Assembly (NCBI RefSeq): GCF_003182485.1
Contig: NZ_QGTX01000001.1
Span: 2,496,001 to 2,560,000 of the forward strand
Reading direction: 5' to 3'
Length of the DNA: 64,000 bases
From: Geodermatophilus normandii
GTDB taxonomy: Bacteria; Actinomycetota; Actinomycetes; Mycobacteriales; Geodermatophilaceae
This document shows positions 52,613 to 60,086 of this stretch, in pieces (the first letter of the stretch is position 1; the number at the start of each line of letters is the position of its first letter). The notes below the pieces were generated by a model, which was not told the DNA's origin, made no database searches, and was given only the letters and a program-made list of their open reading frames with translations. Position numbers and translations under genes: made by a program.

Positions 52613-53233
52613 ATGGGCGGCGTGCGACAGGCAGTGCTGGACTTCGACGCGGCGGTCCGGGTCCCGTGGCGGCCGTTGCTCGGGGACGACGGTGCCCGCG
52701 GCGGTGCCCGGCCGGCCGGCCGTCCGGCGCAGGCCGCTCCCCGGGCGGCGGTGCCCGGCTCGGGCCTGCGGGTCACCGGGCACCTGCGGCCCGTCCCCGA
52801 CCTGCCGGCTCCGGGGGCGGCGCGGGTCGCGGGTCCGTCGACCGAGGCCCCGCGCGCCCGCCGGGACCCGGCCCGCCCGGGTGGCCGGCCGGCGCGCTCG
52901 GGCCCGGTCCGCGGGGACGCCCGCGTCCGCTGCGCGACCGCCCCCGCGCCGGTGCGGCTGACCCGCCGCGGCCGCCGCCTGGTGGTCGCGCTCGTGCTGG
53001 CGGCGGGTGTCGGCGGCGCGGCCCTGGGCCGGGAGTTCCTCGCGCCCGACCCCGGGCTGCACCTCGCGGGGGAGAGCAGCGTCGTCGTCGAGCAGGGGGA
53101 CACCGTCTGGTCGATCGCCGGCGAGGTGGCCGGCCCCGGTCAGGACGTGCGGGCCGTGGTGGACGCGATCCAGGAGCTCAACGGCCTGGAGGGGTCCGCG
53201 CTGGTCGCGGGCCAGGTCCTGCGCGTGCCGTAG
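52613..53233 (+). CDS. LysM membrane protein, probable SOS-induced division inhibitor (ChiZ/DivS/YneA-like)
   Basis: 206 residues. A Pro/Arg/Gly-rich cytoplasmic part of about 120 residues, one membrane helix (LVVALVLAAGVGGAALG) and an extracellular LysM domain (SVVVEQGDTVWSIAGEVAGPGQDVRAVVDAIQELNGLEGSALVAGQVLRVP) that binds peptidoglycan. ATG 52613 has GAGGAG 6 bases upstream. Genes with this layout divergent from lexA, such as Rv2719c/ChiZ, C. glutamicum DivS and Bacillus YneA, halt division after DNA damage. The perfect LexA box upstream supports the same role; it is an inference from family and place. Confidence 0.85.
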   Translation: MGGVRQAVLDFDAAVRVPWRPLLGDDGARGGARPAGRPAQAAPRAAVPGSGLRVTGHLRPVPDLPAPGAARVAGPSTEAPRARRDPARPGGRPARSGPVRGDARVRCATAPAPVRLTRRGRRLVVALVLAAGVGGAALGREFLAPDPGLHLAGESSVVVEQGDTVWSIAGEVAGPGQDVRAVVDAIQELNGLEGSALVAGQVLRVP

Positions 53234-53351
53234 GCGGCCCCGCCGGAGGCGTCATGCCTGAGAAGTGACGAGACGACGTCGGTGAGTTCGTCAACCATCC
53301 GGGCCCGGTCGTTCACCGGCCGCGGTCGCGAGGGCACTTACGGTCAGGAGC

Positions 53352-53957
53352 GTGTCAGCAGCCGTGAACAGCAGCGCACCGGTGTCCTTCCGGTCCCCGC
53401 AGGACGTCGAGGTGGTCGTGGACGGCGCCTGGGTGCCGGGCGCCATGCTCGGCTGGCGCGTCGACGCGACCGGCGGCTGCCAGGCGCTCGTCCGGCTGCG
53501 GGGCGCGCACGGCCAGGAGGCCTGGACCGACCTCGCCGCCGTCCGGCTGCCCGAGCGGCACCTGTCCCTGGCTCCCGCGCCCGCGGGCGCCCCCGGGACG
53601 GTGGTCACGGCCGCGGTGGGCCATCCCGCCGTCACGCCGGGTGTCCGCGCTCCCCGTCGCGCCCGTCGACACGGCGGCGACGTCACCGCCGAGCAGCCCG
53701 CCGTCCGTCCGGGCGCCGCCGGGCGTCACCGCGCGCCCGCCGGCTCCGGACGGCACCGGGCGGCCACGGCCGAGATGCCCGTCGTCACCTGCGCCGCCCC
53801 CGCGGCTGCCGTGACCGCCGACGGGGTCGCCGACCTGGCCGCCGGCGCGACCGTGGACACCGCGAGCGAGCCGGACCTGCTGACCCGGCCGATCCGGCTC
53901 GGCGACCTGGTCCCGCACCCGCGCGGCGGCCGTCCCGCGGTCCGTCCTCCGGCCTGA
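53352..53957 (+). CDS. hypothetical protein with SH3-like N-terminus
   Basis: 201 residues. The first 70 (VEVVVDGAWVPGAMLGWRVDATGGCQALVRLRGAHGQEAWTDLAAVRLPE) resemble a small beta-barrel such as an SH3 or Tudor fold. The rest is Ala/Arg/Pro-rich and probably disordered. GTG 53352 is 7 bases after TACGGT (leaderless pattern); GTG 53364 is an alternative, 13 bases after AGGAG. I recognise no family. Confidence 0.55.
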   Translation: MSAAVNSSAPVSFRSPQDVEVVVDGAWVPGAMLGWRVDATGGCQALVRLRGAHGQEAWTDLAAVRLPERHLSLAPAPAGAPGTVVTAAVGHPAVTPGVRAPRRARRHGGDVTAEQPAVRPGAAGRHRAPAGSGRHRAATAEMPVVTCAAPAAAVTADGVADLAAGATVDTASEPDLLTRPIRLGDLVPHPRGGRPAVRPPA

Positions 53958-54225
53958 TCCGGCGCCCGGCACCCGTCCGGGTCCCGCCACCGGCGGCCGT
54001 CGCCTTCCCCGGGTCCGTCCCGGCTCACCACCCCGTCCCCGCCGGCCGGCCGTGCGGCCGCGCCGACGGGTCCGTGGCTCTCCCGGATACACCCGCGCGA
54101 CCGTCGTCGCGCGCCGACACGCGAGACCTCCCGGCGTGTCGTGTGACAGGTGGGGAACGTGGTCGCGCCTGGTCACCAGCGGGTCACGAGCGCGTCTCGA
54201 CGGAACAGACACGCGGATCGTCGTC
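53958..54225. other. intergenic stretch without a gene
   Basis: About 270 bases between the hypothetical gene and the nrdR promoter. I see no convincing coding frame, strong hairpin or repeat. Confidence 0.5.
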
Positions 54226-54267
54226 TTGCAGATGTAGTGGAGCGCGGCCTACTGTCCCCCTACATCT
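54226..54267 (+). promoter_or_regulatory. nrdR-nrdJ promoter with two NrdR boxes
   Basis: TTGCAG (54226-54231), 18 bases, TACTGT (54250-54255). Two copies of CTACATCT, one inverted as AGATGTAG (54230-54237) and one direct at 54260-54267, are 30 bases apart, near three helical turns as is usual for NrdR boxes. The first touches the -35; the second lies at the start site. Confidence 0.7.
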
Positions 54268-54300
54268 AGTAGTTGCACCGGTGGAACCCATCCACAGGCC

Positions 54301-54356
54301 GTCCTCAGGACCTCCACGGGGAGTCCACCGGATGTCCCCAGGGAGGTCCACAGGAC
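54301..54356 (+). promoter_or_regulatory. long hairpin in the nrdR leader
   Basis: GTCCTCAGGACCTCC (54301-54315) can pair with GGAGGTCCACAGGAC (54342-54356) at 13 of 15 positions. It lies in a leader of about 190 bases. It may affect mRNA stability or translation; no known riboswitch motif is seen. Confidence 0.5.
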
Positions 54357-54453
54357 ACCGGCAGCCGGGGAGCCCGGGAGGGCCCGCCGGCACCAGCCGC
54401 CCGCGGCCGGGGGACCGGTCCGGACGAGGAACCCGCGGAGGAGGTGAACCGCA

Positions 54454-54999
54454 GTGCGCTGCCCGTTCTGCCACAACCCCGACAGCCGGGTGATCGACTC
54501 GCGCGAGGCCGACGAGGGAGCCACCACCCGTCGTCGCCGCTCGTGCCCGGCCTGCGGCCGCCGCTTCACCACCGTGGAGGAGGCGGTGCTCGCCGTCGTC
54601 AAGCGCAGCGGGGTGAGCGAGCCGTTCAACCGCGCCAAGGTCGTCGCCGGCGTGCGGCGGGCCTGCCAGGGCCGCCCGGTCGACGAGGACCAGCTCCAGC
54701 AGCTCGCCCAGCAGGTGGAGGACGCCGTGCGCGCCAGCGGTGTGGCCGAGGTCCCCAGCAACGAGGTGGGCCTGGCCATCCTGCAGCCGCTGCGGGAGCT
54801 CGACGAGGTGGCCTACCTCCGCTTCGCCAGCGTCTACCGCGCCTTCACCTCGGTCGAGGACTTCGAGAAGGAGATCACCGAGCTCCGGGCCCGTCACCAC
54901 CGTGGCGGGACGCCGCCGCTGCCCGGGATGCAGATCGAGCCGCCGGGGCCCCGCCGCCGGGGACCCGCCCGCAGTCCCGCACCCGCCCGCGACGGCTGA
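54454..54999 (+). CDS. nrdR: transcriptional repressor NrdR
   Basis: 181 residues. N-terminal zinc ribbon [41 protein letters not shown] with two CxxC pairs, followed by an ATP-cone ([45 protein letters not shown]). It senses ATP/dATP and represses ribonucleotide reductase genes. The C-terminal 25 residues are Pro/Arg-rich and longer than usual. GTG start with GGAGGAGG upstream. nrdJ follows, 140 bases on. Confidence 0.95.
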   Translation: MRCPFCHNPDSRVIDSREADEGATTRRRRSCPACGRRFTTVEEAVLAVVKRSGVSEPFNRAKVVAGVRRACQGRPVDEDQLQQLAQQVEDAVRASGVAEVPSNEVGLAILQPLRELDEVAYLRFASVYRAFTSVEDFEKEITELRARHHRGGTPPLPGMQIEPPGPRRRGPARSPAPARDG

Positions 55000-55138
55000 C
55001 CGCCGTCCCTCGACCCCGCCGGCAGCGTCGCCGGCCGCGCACCACCCGCCGCACCGCCAGAGAACGTCAGTACCGCCCGCTAGAAACAGGTCGGCTCTCT
55101 TCCCCAGCCGCCTGGACCACTTCACCGAGGGAGAGCTC

Positions 55139-58027
55139 GTGACCGAGATCGAGGACCGCCCGGCAGGCCGCACGCGTCGGGCCGCCAAGGCGCCGACCAG
55201 GGGGAAGGGCCTGAAGGTCAAGCGCGTCTACACCACCGCGGGCGTCCACCCGTACGACGAGGTGACGTGGGAGCGCCGCGACGTCGTCATGACCAACTGG
55301 CGTGACGGCTCGATCAACTTCGAGCAGCGCGGCGTCGAGTTCCCCGCCGAGTGGAGCATCAACGCCACCAACATCGTCACCACGAAGTACTTCCGCGGCG
55401 CCGTCGGCACCCCGCAGCGGGAGACCAGCCTGCGCCAGCTCATCGACCGGGTGGTGCTCACCTACGGCGCCGCCGGCCGCGAGCACGGCTACTTCGCCAG
55501 CGAGGGCGACGCCGAGGTCTTCGAGCACGAGCTGACCTGGATGCTGCTGCACCAGGTGTTCAGCTTCAACAGCCCCGTGTGGTTCAACGTCGGCACGAGC
55601 GCGCCCCAGCAGGTCAGCGCCTGCTTCATCCTCGCCGTCGACGACACGATGGACTCGATCCTCAACTGGTACCGGGAGGAGGGGCTGATCTTCAAGGGCG
55701 GCTCCGGCGCCGGCCTGAACCTCTCCCGCATCCGCTCCTCCAAGGAGCTGCTCTCCTCCGGCGGCACCGCCTCCGGCCCGGTCAGCTTCATGCGCGGCGC
55801 CGACGCCTCCGCCGGCACCATCAAGTCCGGTGGTGCCACCCGCCGCGCGGCCAAGATGGTCGTCCTCGACATCGACCACCCCGACATCGAGGAGTTCATC
55901 GAGACCAAGGCGCGCGAGGAGGACAAGATCCGCGCGCTGCGCGACGCCGGGTACGACATGGACCTCGGCGGCAAGGACATCACCAGCGTCCAGTACCAGA
56001 ACGCCAACAACTCCGTCCGCGTCTCCGACGAGTTCATGCGTGCGGTCGAGGACGGCACCGGCTTCGCCCTGCGCGGGCGTCTCGACGGCTCGGTGATCGA
56101 GACCGTCGACGCCAAGGAGCTGTTCCGCAAGGTCACCCAGGCCGCGTGGGAGTGCGCCGACCCCGGCATCCAGTACGACGACACGATCAACGACTGGCAC
56201 ACCAACCCCGAGACGGGCCGGATCAACGCGTCCAACCCCTGCTCGGAGTACATGAGCCTGGACAACAGCTCGTGCAACCTGGCGTCCCTGAACCTCATGA
56301 AGTTCCTCCAGGACGACGGGACCTTCGACGCCCGGACCTTCGTCAAGGCCGTCGAGCTGGTCATCACGGCGATGGACATCTCCATCTGCTTCGCCGACTT
56401 CCCGACCGACCCGATCGGTGAGACCACCCGCGCCTACCGGCAGCTGGGCATCGGCTACGCCAACCTCGGCGCCCTGCTGATGGCCACCGGCCACGCCTAC
56501 GACTCGCGCGGTGGCCAGACGCTGGCCGCGGCCATCACCTCGCTGATGACCGGCACCGCCTACCGCCGCTCGGCCGAGCTGGCCGGCATCGTCGGCGCCT
56601 ACGACGGCTTTGCCCGCAACGCCGACGCGCACGCCCGCGTCATGCGCAAGCACGCCGCGGCCAACGACGCGATCCGCCCGGTCGGCGCCGACGACGCCGA
56701 CGTGCTGCGCGCCGCCACCGCCCAGTGGCAGGAGTGCCTCGAGATCGGCGGGGAGTTCGGCTGGCGCAACGCCCAGGCCTCCGTGCTGGCCCCCACCGGC
56801 ACCATCGGCTTCATGATGGACTGCGACACGACCGGCATCGAGCCGGACTTCTCGCTGGTCAAGTACAAGAAGCTGGTCGGCGGCGGGTCCATGCAGATCG
56901 TCAACCAGACGGTCCCGCGGGCGCTGAAGAGCCTCGGCTACCAGGACGAGCAGGTCGAGGCGATCGTCGAGTTCATCTCCGAGCACGGCCACGTCGTCGA
57001 CGCGCCGAGCCTGCGCCCGGAGCACTACGAGGTGTTCGACTGCGCCATGGGCGAGCGGGCCATCTCCCCGATGGGCCACGTCCGCATGATGGCCGCGGTG
57101 CAGCCGTTCATCTCCGGTGCGATCAGCAAGACGGTCAACATGCCGGAGACGGCGACCGTCGAGGACGTCGAGAACATCTACTTCCAGGGCTGGAAGCTCG
57201 GCCTCAAGGCGCTGGCGATCTACCGCGACAACTGCAAGGTCGGCCAGCCGCTGTCCGACGCCAAGGCGAAGAAGGCGGACGTGAAGGTCGAGGTGGAGGC
57301 CGCCGCGCCGGTCGCCACCACGTCGCACCCGGTCCGCCGCCGGCTGCCCAAGAAGCGGCAGAGCATGACGACGTCGTTCAGCGTCGCCGGTGCCGAGGGC
57401 TACATGACCGCCGGGATGTACGAGGACGGCAGCCTCGGCGAGGTGTTCCTCAAGCTGGGCAAGCAGGGCTCGACCCTGGCCGGTGTCATGGACGCCTTCT
57501 CGATCGGCATCTCGATCGCGCTGCAGCACGGTGTGCCGCTGGAGACCTACATCCAGAAGTTCACCAACATGCGCTTCGAGCCGGCCGGCATGACCGACGA
57601 CCCGGACATCCGGATCGCCCAGTCGGTGATGGACTACATCTTCCGTCGCCTGGCCCTCGACCACCTGCCGGTCGACACCCGCGCCACCCTCGGCATCTTC
57701 AGCGCCGAGGAGCGGGCCGCGCAGGTGTCGGGCAGCTACGGCGGCTCGGCGTCGACCGCCGAGGTCGTCGAGGAGGATGAGGTCGACGTCGAGGCGCTGC
57801 GCAGCTCGGTGCCGACCGAGGCCGGCACCAAGGGCACGGCGCCGGAGACGGTCACCCCCGGGGGCCCGAAGTCGGTCAAGGAGGCCCACTCCTCGGCCGA
57901 GCTGCTCGAGCTGGTCACCGGGACCGCCACCGACGCGCCGCTGTGCATGACCTGCGGCACGAAGATGCGCCCGGCCGGCAGCTGCTACGTCTGCGAGGGC
58001 TGCGGCTCCACCAGCGGCTGCAGCTGA
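55139..58027 (+). CDS. nrdJ: vitamin B12-dependent (class II) ribonucleoside-diphosphate reductase
   Basis: 962 residues. Makes deoxynucleotides using adenosylcobalamin, needing no oxygen and no radical subunit. Visible family parts: SFNSPVWFNVG, QQVSACFILAVDDTMDSIL, GGSGAGLNLSRIRSS, NPCSEYMSLDNSSCNLASLNLMKF with the active-site cysteines, APTGTIGFMMDCDTTGIEPDF, and the C-terminal zinc/thiol tail CMTCGTKMRPAGSCYVCEGCGSTSGCS. GTG 55139 follows GAGGGAGAG. Preceded by nrdR, which probably represses it through the shared promoter. No cobalamin riboswitch box (GCCACTG) is visible. Confidence 0.95.
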   Translation: MTEIEDRPAGRTRRAAKAPTRGKGLKVKRVYTTAGVHPYDEVTWERRDVVMTNWRDGSINFEQRGVEFPAEWSINATNIVTTKYFRGAVGTPQRETSLRQLIDRVVLTYGAAGREHGYFASEGDAEVFEHELTWMLLHQVFSFNSPVWFNVGTSAPQQVSACFILAVDDTMDSILNWYREEGLIFKGGSGAGLNLSRIRSSKELLSSGGTASGPVSFMRGADASAGTIKSGGATRRAAKMVVLDIDHPDIEEFIETKAREEDKIRALRDAGYDMDLGGKDITSVQYQNANNSVRVSDEFMRAVEDGTGFALRGRLDGSVIETVDAKELFRKVTQAAWECADPGIQYDDTINDWHTNPETGRINASNPCSEYMSLDNSSCNLASLNLMKFLQDDGTFDARTFVKAVELVITAMDISICFADFPTDPIGETTRAYRQLGIGYANLGALLMATGHAYDSRGGQTLAAAITSLMTGTAYRRSAELAGIVGAYDGFARNADAHARVMRKHAAANDAIRPVGADDADVLRAATAQWQECLEIGGEFGWRNAQASVLAPTGTIGFMMDCDTTGIEPDFSLVKYKKLVGGGSMQIVNQTVPRALKSLGYQDEQVEAIVEFISEHGHVVDAPSLRPEHYEVFDCAMGERAISPMGHVRMMAAVQPFISGAISKTVNMPETATVEDVENIYFQGWKLGLKALAIYRDNCKVGQPLSDAKAKKADVKVEVEAAAPVATTSHPVRRRLPKKRQSMTTSFSVAGAEGYMTAGMYEDGSLGEVFLKLGKQGSTLAGVMDAFSIGISIALQHGVPLETYIQKFTNMRFEPAGMTDDPDIRIAQSVMDYIFRRLALDHLPVDTRATLGIFSAEERAAQVSGSYGGSASTAEVVEEDEVDVEALRSSVPTEAGTKGTAPETVTPGGPKSVKEAHSSAELLELVTGTATDAPLCMTCGTKMRPAGSCYVCEGCGSTSGCS

Positions 58028-58082
58028 GGCCGCGGTCGGGGACGGTGCACCGCCCCGGCCGGTGACTCCGTCCGTGACGTGA

Positions 58083-58118
58083 CCGAGGGGCGGGACCCAT
58101 CCGGGTCCCGCCCCTCGG
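58083..58118. terminator. bidirectional terminator after nrdJ
   Basis: Perfect 16-bp stem CCGAGGGGCGGGACCC / GGGTCCCGCCCCTCGG, loop ATCC. It separates nrdJ from the convergent gene that ends at 58148. Confidence 0.85.
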
Positions 58119-58147
58119 CGCGCTCGCGGTCGAGGTCGCGAGCGACC

Positions 58148-58453
58148 TCAGGGCAGCCGCGCGAGCAGAGCCCGGGCGAACGCCTCGGCCGCCGGCTCGG
58201 CCGGCCCGTGTGCGGCCGCGGCGCGCAGCCAGGAGGCCAGGGGCGCGGCCAGCGTCGGGGAGAAGGTGGCGATCCACGCACCGGTCCCGGCCCGCGCCTC
58301 GGCCACGTGCTCGGTGCTCCCGTCGTGGAGGTGCGCGACCACCTCGGGGCGGCTCGCCAGCAGCCCGCTGGTCCGCCAGTCGCCGGAGGTGGTCCGCGCG
58401 GCGAGCGCGTCCAGCCGGCCGGCCACCGTCCGCAGCAGCTGCTCGGTGTCCAC
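58148..58453 (-). CDS. hypothetical protein
   Basis: 101 residues from GTG 58453: MDTEQLLRTVAGRLDALAARTTSGDW ... AWIATFSPTLAAPLASWLRAAAAHGPAEPAAEAFARALLARLP. It resembles small actinobacterial proteins of unknown function. The frame is open to GTG 58573 (40 more residues), which would give 141 residues; the shorter form is chosen because the extension lacks conserved-looking sequence and GACCAT lies 6 bases before 58453. Confidence 0.5.
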   Translation of the reverse strand: MDTEQLLRTVAGRLDALAARTTSGDWRTSGLLASRPEVVAHLHDGSTEHVAEARAGTGAWIATFSPTLAAPLASWLRAAAAHGPAEPAAEAFARALLARLP

Positions 58454-58737
58454 GACCGGATGGTCCCCCGACCGTGCGGGCCGCGTCCCGGAGGTCGACA
58501 CGGCCCGCGGGTCGACCCAGGCGGGAGCCCACCGACCCGCGACGATCCCCGAGCGCTCGCTGACCTCGAACACGTCGTCGACCGCGTCGACGCCGACGAG
58601 GTCGTCGAGGACGTCCTCGAGCCCTGGCGTGCCCAGGGGCAGCGCCGGAGGCCGCCCCGGGCTGCGGAAGGGTGACGGCGTGCCCCGTCGGGGCGACGTC
58701 CCTGGTGCCGGACGGCGCAGCCCCGCACCCTGGCTCC

Positions 58738-58932
58738 GTGCCTCGCCGCGCCGCCGCTCCGACCTGCCCGCACTGCCCCGACGCCCCCGCCGGTGTCCCG
58801 TACGTCCTCGGGCTCCCCTCGGCGGAGGCGTTCGAGGCCGCGGAGCGCGGGGAGGTCGTCCTGGGCGGTTGCGTCCTGTCCGAGCCGGTGCCGGCGTGGG
58901 CGTGCCCGCGGTGCGAGGCGTCGCTGGGCTGA
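58738..58932 (+). CDS. small zinc-ribbon protein
   Basis: 64 residues, MPRRAAAPTCPHCPDAPAGVPYVLGLPSAEAFEAAERGEVVLGGCVLSEPVPAWACPRCEASLG. CPHC and CPRC pairs suggest one zinc ion. The EAAERGEVVLGGC core recurs in small actinobacterial and proteobacterial proteins whose function is not known. GTG 58738 has CACCCT 6 bases upstream; an in-frame start at 58672 would add an unconserved piece. Confidence 0.65.
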   Translation: MPRRAAAPTCPHCPDAPAGVPYVLGLPSAEAFEAAERGEVVLGGCVLSEPVPAWACPRCEASLG

Positions 58933-58998
58933 GAGCGGGAAGAACGGGCGGGTCCCGGACGTCCCAGGACGTGCCGTCCCCGACCCGAGGAGCCCCGT

Positions 58999-59844
58999 TT
59001 GAGTCAGGTCCCGATCGCCGTCACCGGAGCCACCGGGCAGGTCGGGGGCCGCGTCGCCCGCCGGCTCGCCGCCGCCGGCGTCCCGCTGCGGCTGCTGGTC
59101 CGCGACCCCTCGCGCGCGCCGCGGCTGCCCGGCGCCGCCGCCGTCGTGGCGCCGTACGGGGACGGGGACGCCGTCCGCCGGGCGCTGGAGGGCACCGGCA
59201 CGGTGTTCATGGTGTCGGCGTCGGAGTCGGCCGACCGGGTCGGGCAGCACCGCGGCTTCGTCGACGCCGCCGCGGCCGCGGGCGTCGAACACCTCGTGTA
59301 CCTCTCCTTCCAGGGAGCCGCGCCGGACGCCACCTTCACGCTGGCCCGCGACCACTGGGCCACCGAGGAGCACGTCCGCGCCCGCGGCCTGGTCCACACG
59401 TTCCTGCGCGACTCCCTCTACGCCGACTTCCTCCCCGGCCTGGTGGGGGAGGACGGCGTGATCCGCGGCCCGGCCGGGGAGGGGCGGGTGGCGGCTGTCG
59501 CCCAGGACGACGTCGCCGACGCCGCCGTCGCCGTCCTCCGCGACCCCGCGGCGCACGCCGGTCGCACCCACGACCTCACCGGTCCCCGGGCGCTGACCCT
59601 CACCGAGGTCGCCGACACGATCACCGCCGTCACCGGCCGGGCGGTGCGCTACCACCCGGAGACGGTGGCGGAGGCGTTCGCGTCGCGCGCCTCCTACGGC
59701 GCGCCGGACTGGCAGGTCGAGGCCTGGGTGTCCACGTACACCGCCATCGCCGCGGGTGAGATGGCAGACGTCAGCACCGCCGTCGAGGACCTGACCGGCC
59801 GCCCGGCCACCCCGTTCGAGCAGCTGCTGCGCACGGCGGCATGA
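58999..59844 (+). CDS. NmrA-like NAD(P)-binding reductase
   Basis: 281 residues. Rossmann start IAVTGATGQVGGRVARRLAAAGVPLRLLVRD (GATGxxG). The rest matches atypical short-chain dehydrogenases of the NmrA/quinone-oxidoreductase-2 type (GTVFMVSASESADRVGQHRGFVDAAAAAGVEHLVYLSF). TTG 58999 is the start (MSQVPIAVTG) with GAGGAG 6 bases upstream. Substrate unknown. Confidence 0.83.
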   Translation: MSQVPIAVTGATGQVGGRVARRLAAAGVPLRLLVRDPSRAPRLPGAAAVVAPYGDGDAVRRALEGTGTVFMVSASESADRVGQHRGFVDAAAAAGVEHLVYLSFQGAAPDATFTLARDHWATEEHVRARGLVHTFLRDSLYADFLPGLVGEDGVIRGPAGEGRVAAVAQDDVADAAVAVLRDPAAHAGRTHDLTGPRALTLTEVADTITAVTGRAVRYHPETVAEAFASRASYGAPDWQVEAWVSTYTAIAAGEMADVSTAVEDLTGRPATPFEQLLRTAA

Positions 59845-60050
59845 GCCTGCGCACGCGCGCGGTCGCCGGCTTCCTGCGGCCGACCGCCGAGCCGCGCACG
59901 GCCACCGCCGAGCGCGCGCGGCACCGGTGCTCGCTCCGGCGGACTGACGGCGGGTGCCGACGACGCGTGGTGGGCAGGGGGTGTGGTCCGTGCTGCACCC
60001 CGCCGGGGAGCCGCTACGCCGTTGACCTGGGGTTTCTCCGTCCACAGTGC
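59845..60050. other. intergenic stretch without a gene
   Basis: About 200 bases after the reductase gene. The frame of the endonuclease gene stays open through it, but the sequence is Arg/Cys-rich and unlike DUF222 proteins, so I take it as non-coding. Confidence 0.5.
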
Positions 60051-60082
60051 TTGAGCGACAGGCTCGTCGAACGTATGATCGA
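60051..60082 (+). promoter_or_regulatory. leaderless promoter of the DUF222/HNH gene covered by a LexA-like box
   Basis: TTGAGC (60051-60056), 17 bases, TATGAT (60074-60079), then 7 bases and ATG 60087. TCGAACGTATGATCGA (60067-60082) fits TCGAAC-N4-GTTCGA with one mismatch and encloses the -10. Confidence 0.7.
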
Positions 60083-60086
60083 GTGC

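Noticed and set aside
54268-55138. Cobalamin riboswitch for the B12-dependent reductase
   Set aside because: Neither the nrdR leader nor the nrdR-nrdJ gap shows the conserved B12 box; only a simple hairpin is visible.
55067-57889. Minus-strand open frame of 940 codons
   Set aside because: Antisense shadow of nrdJ, whose motifs are unmistakable.
59841-60086. N-terminal extension of the HNH protein
   Set aside because: The stretch is Arg/Cys-rich, unlike DUF222 proteins, and contains the promoter and LexA-like box.
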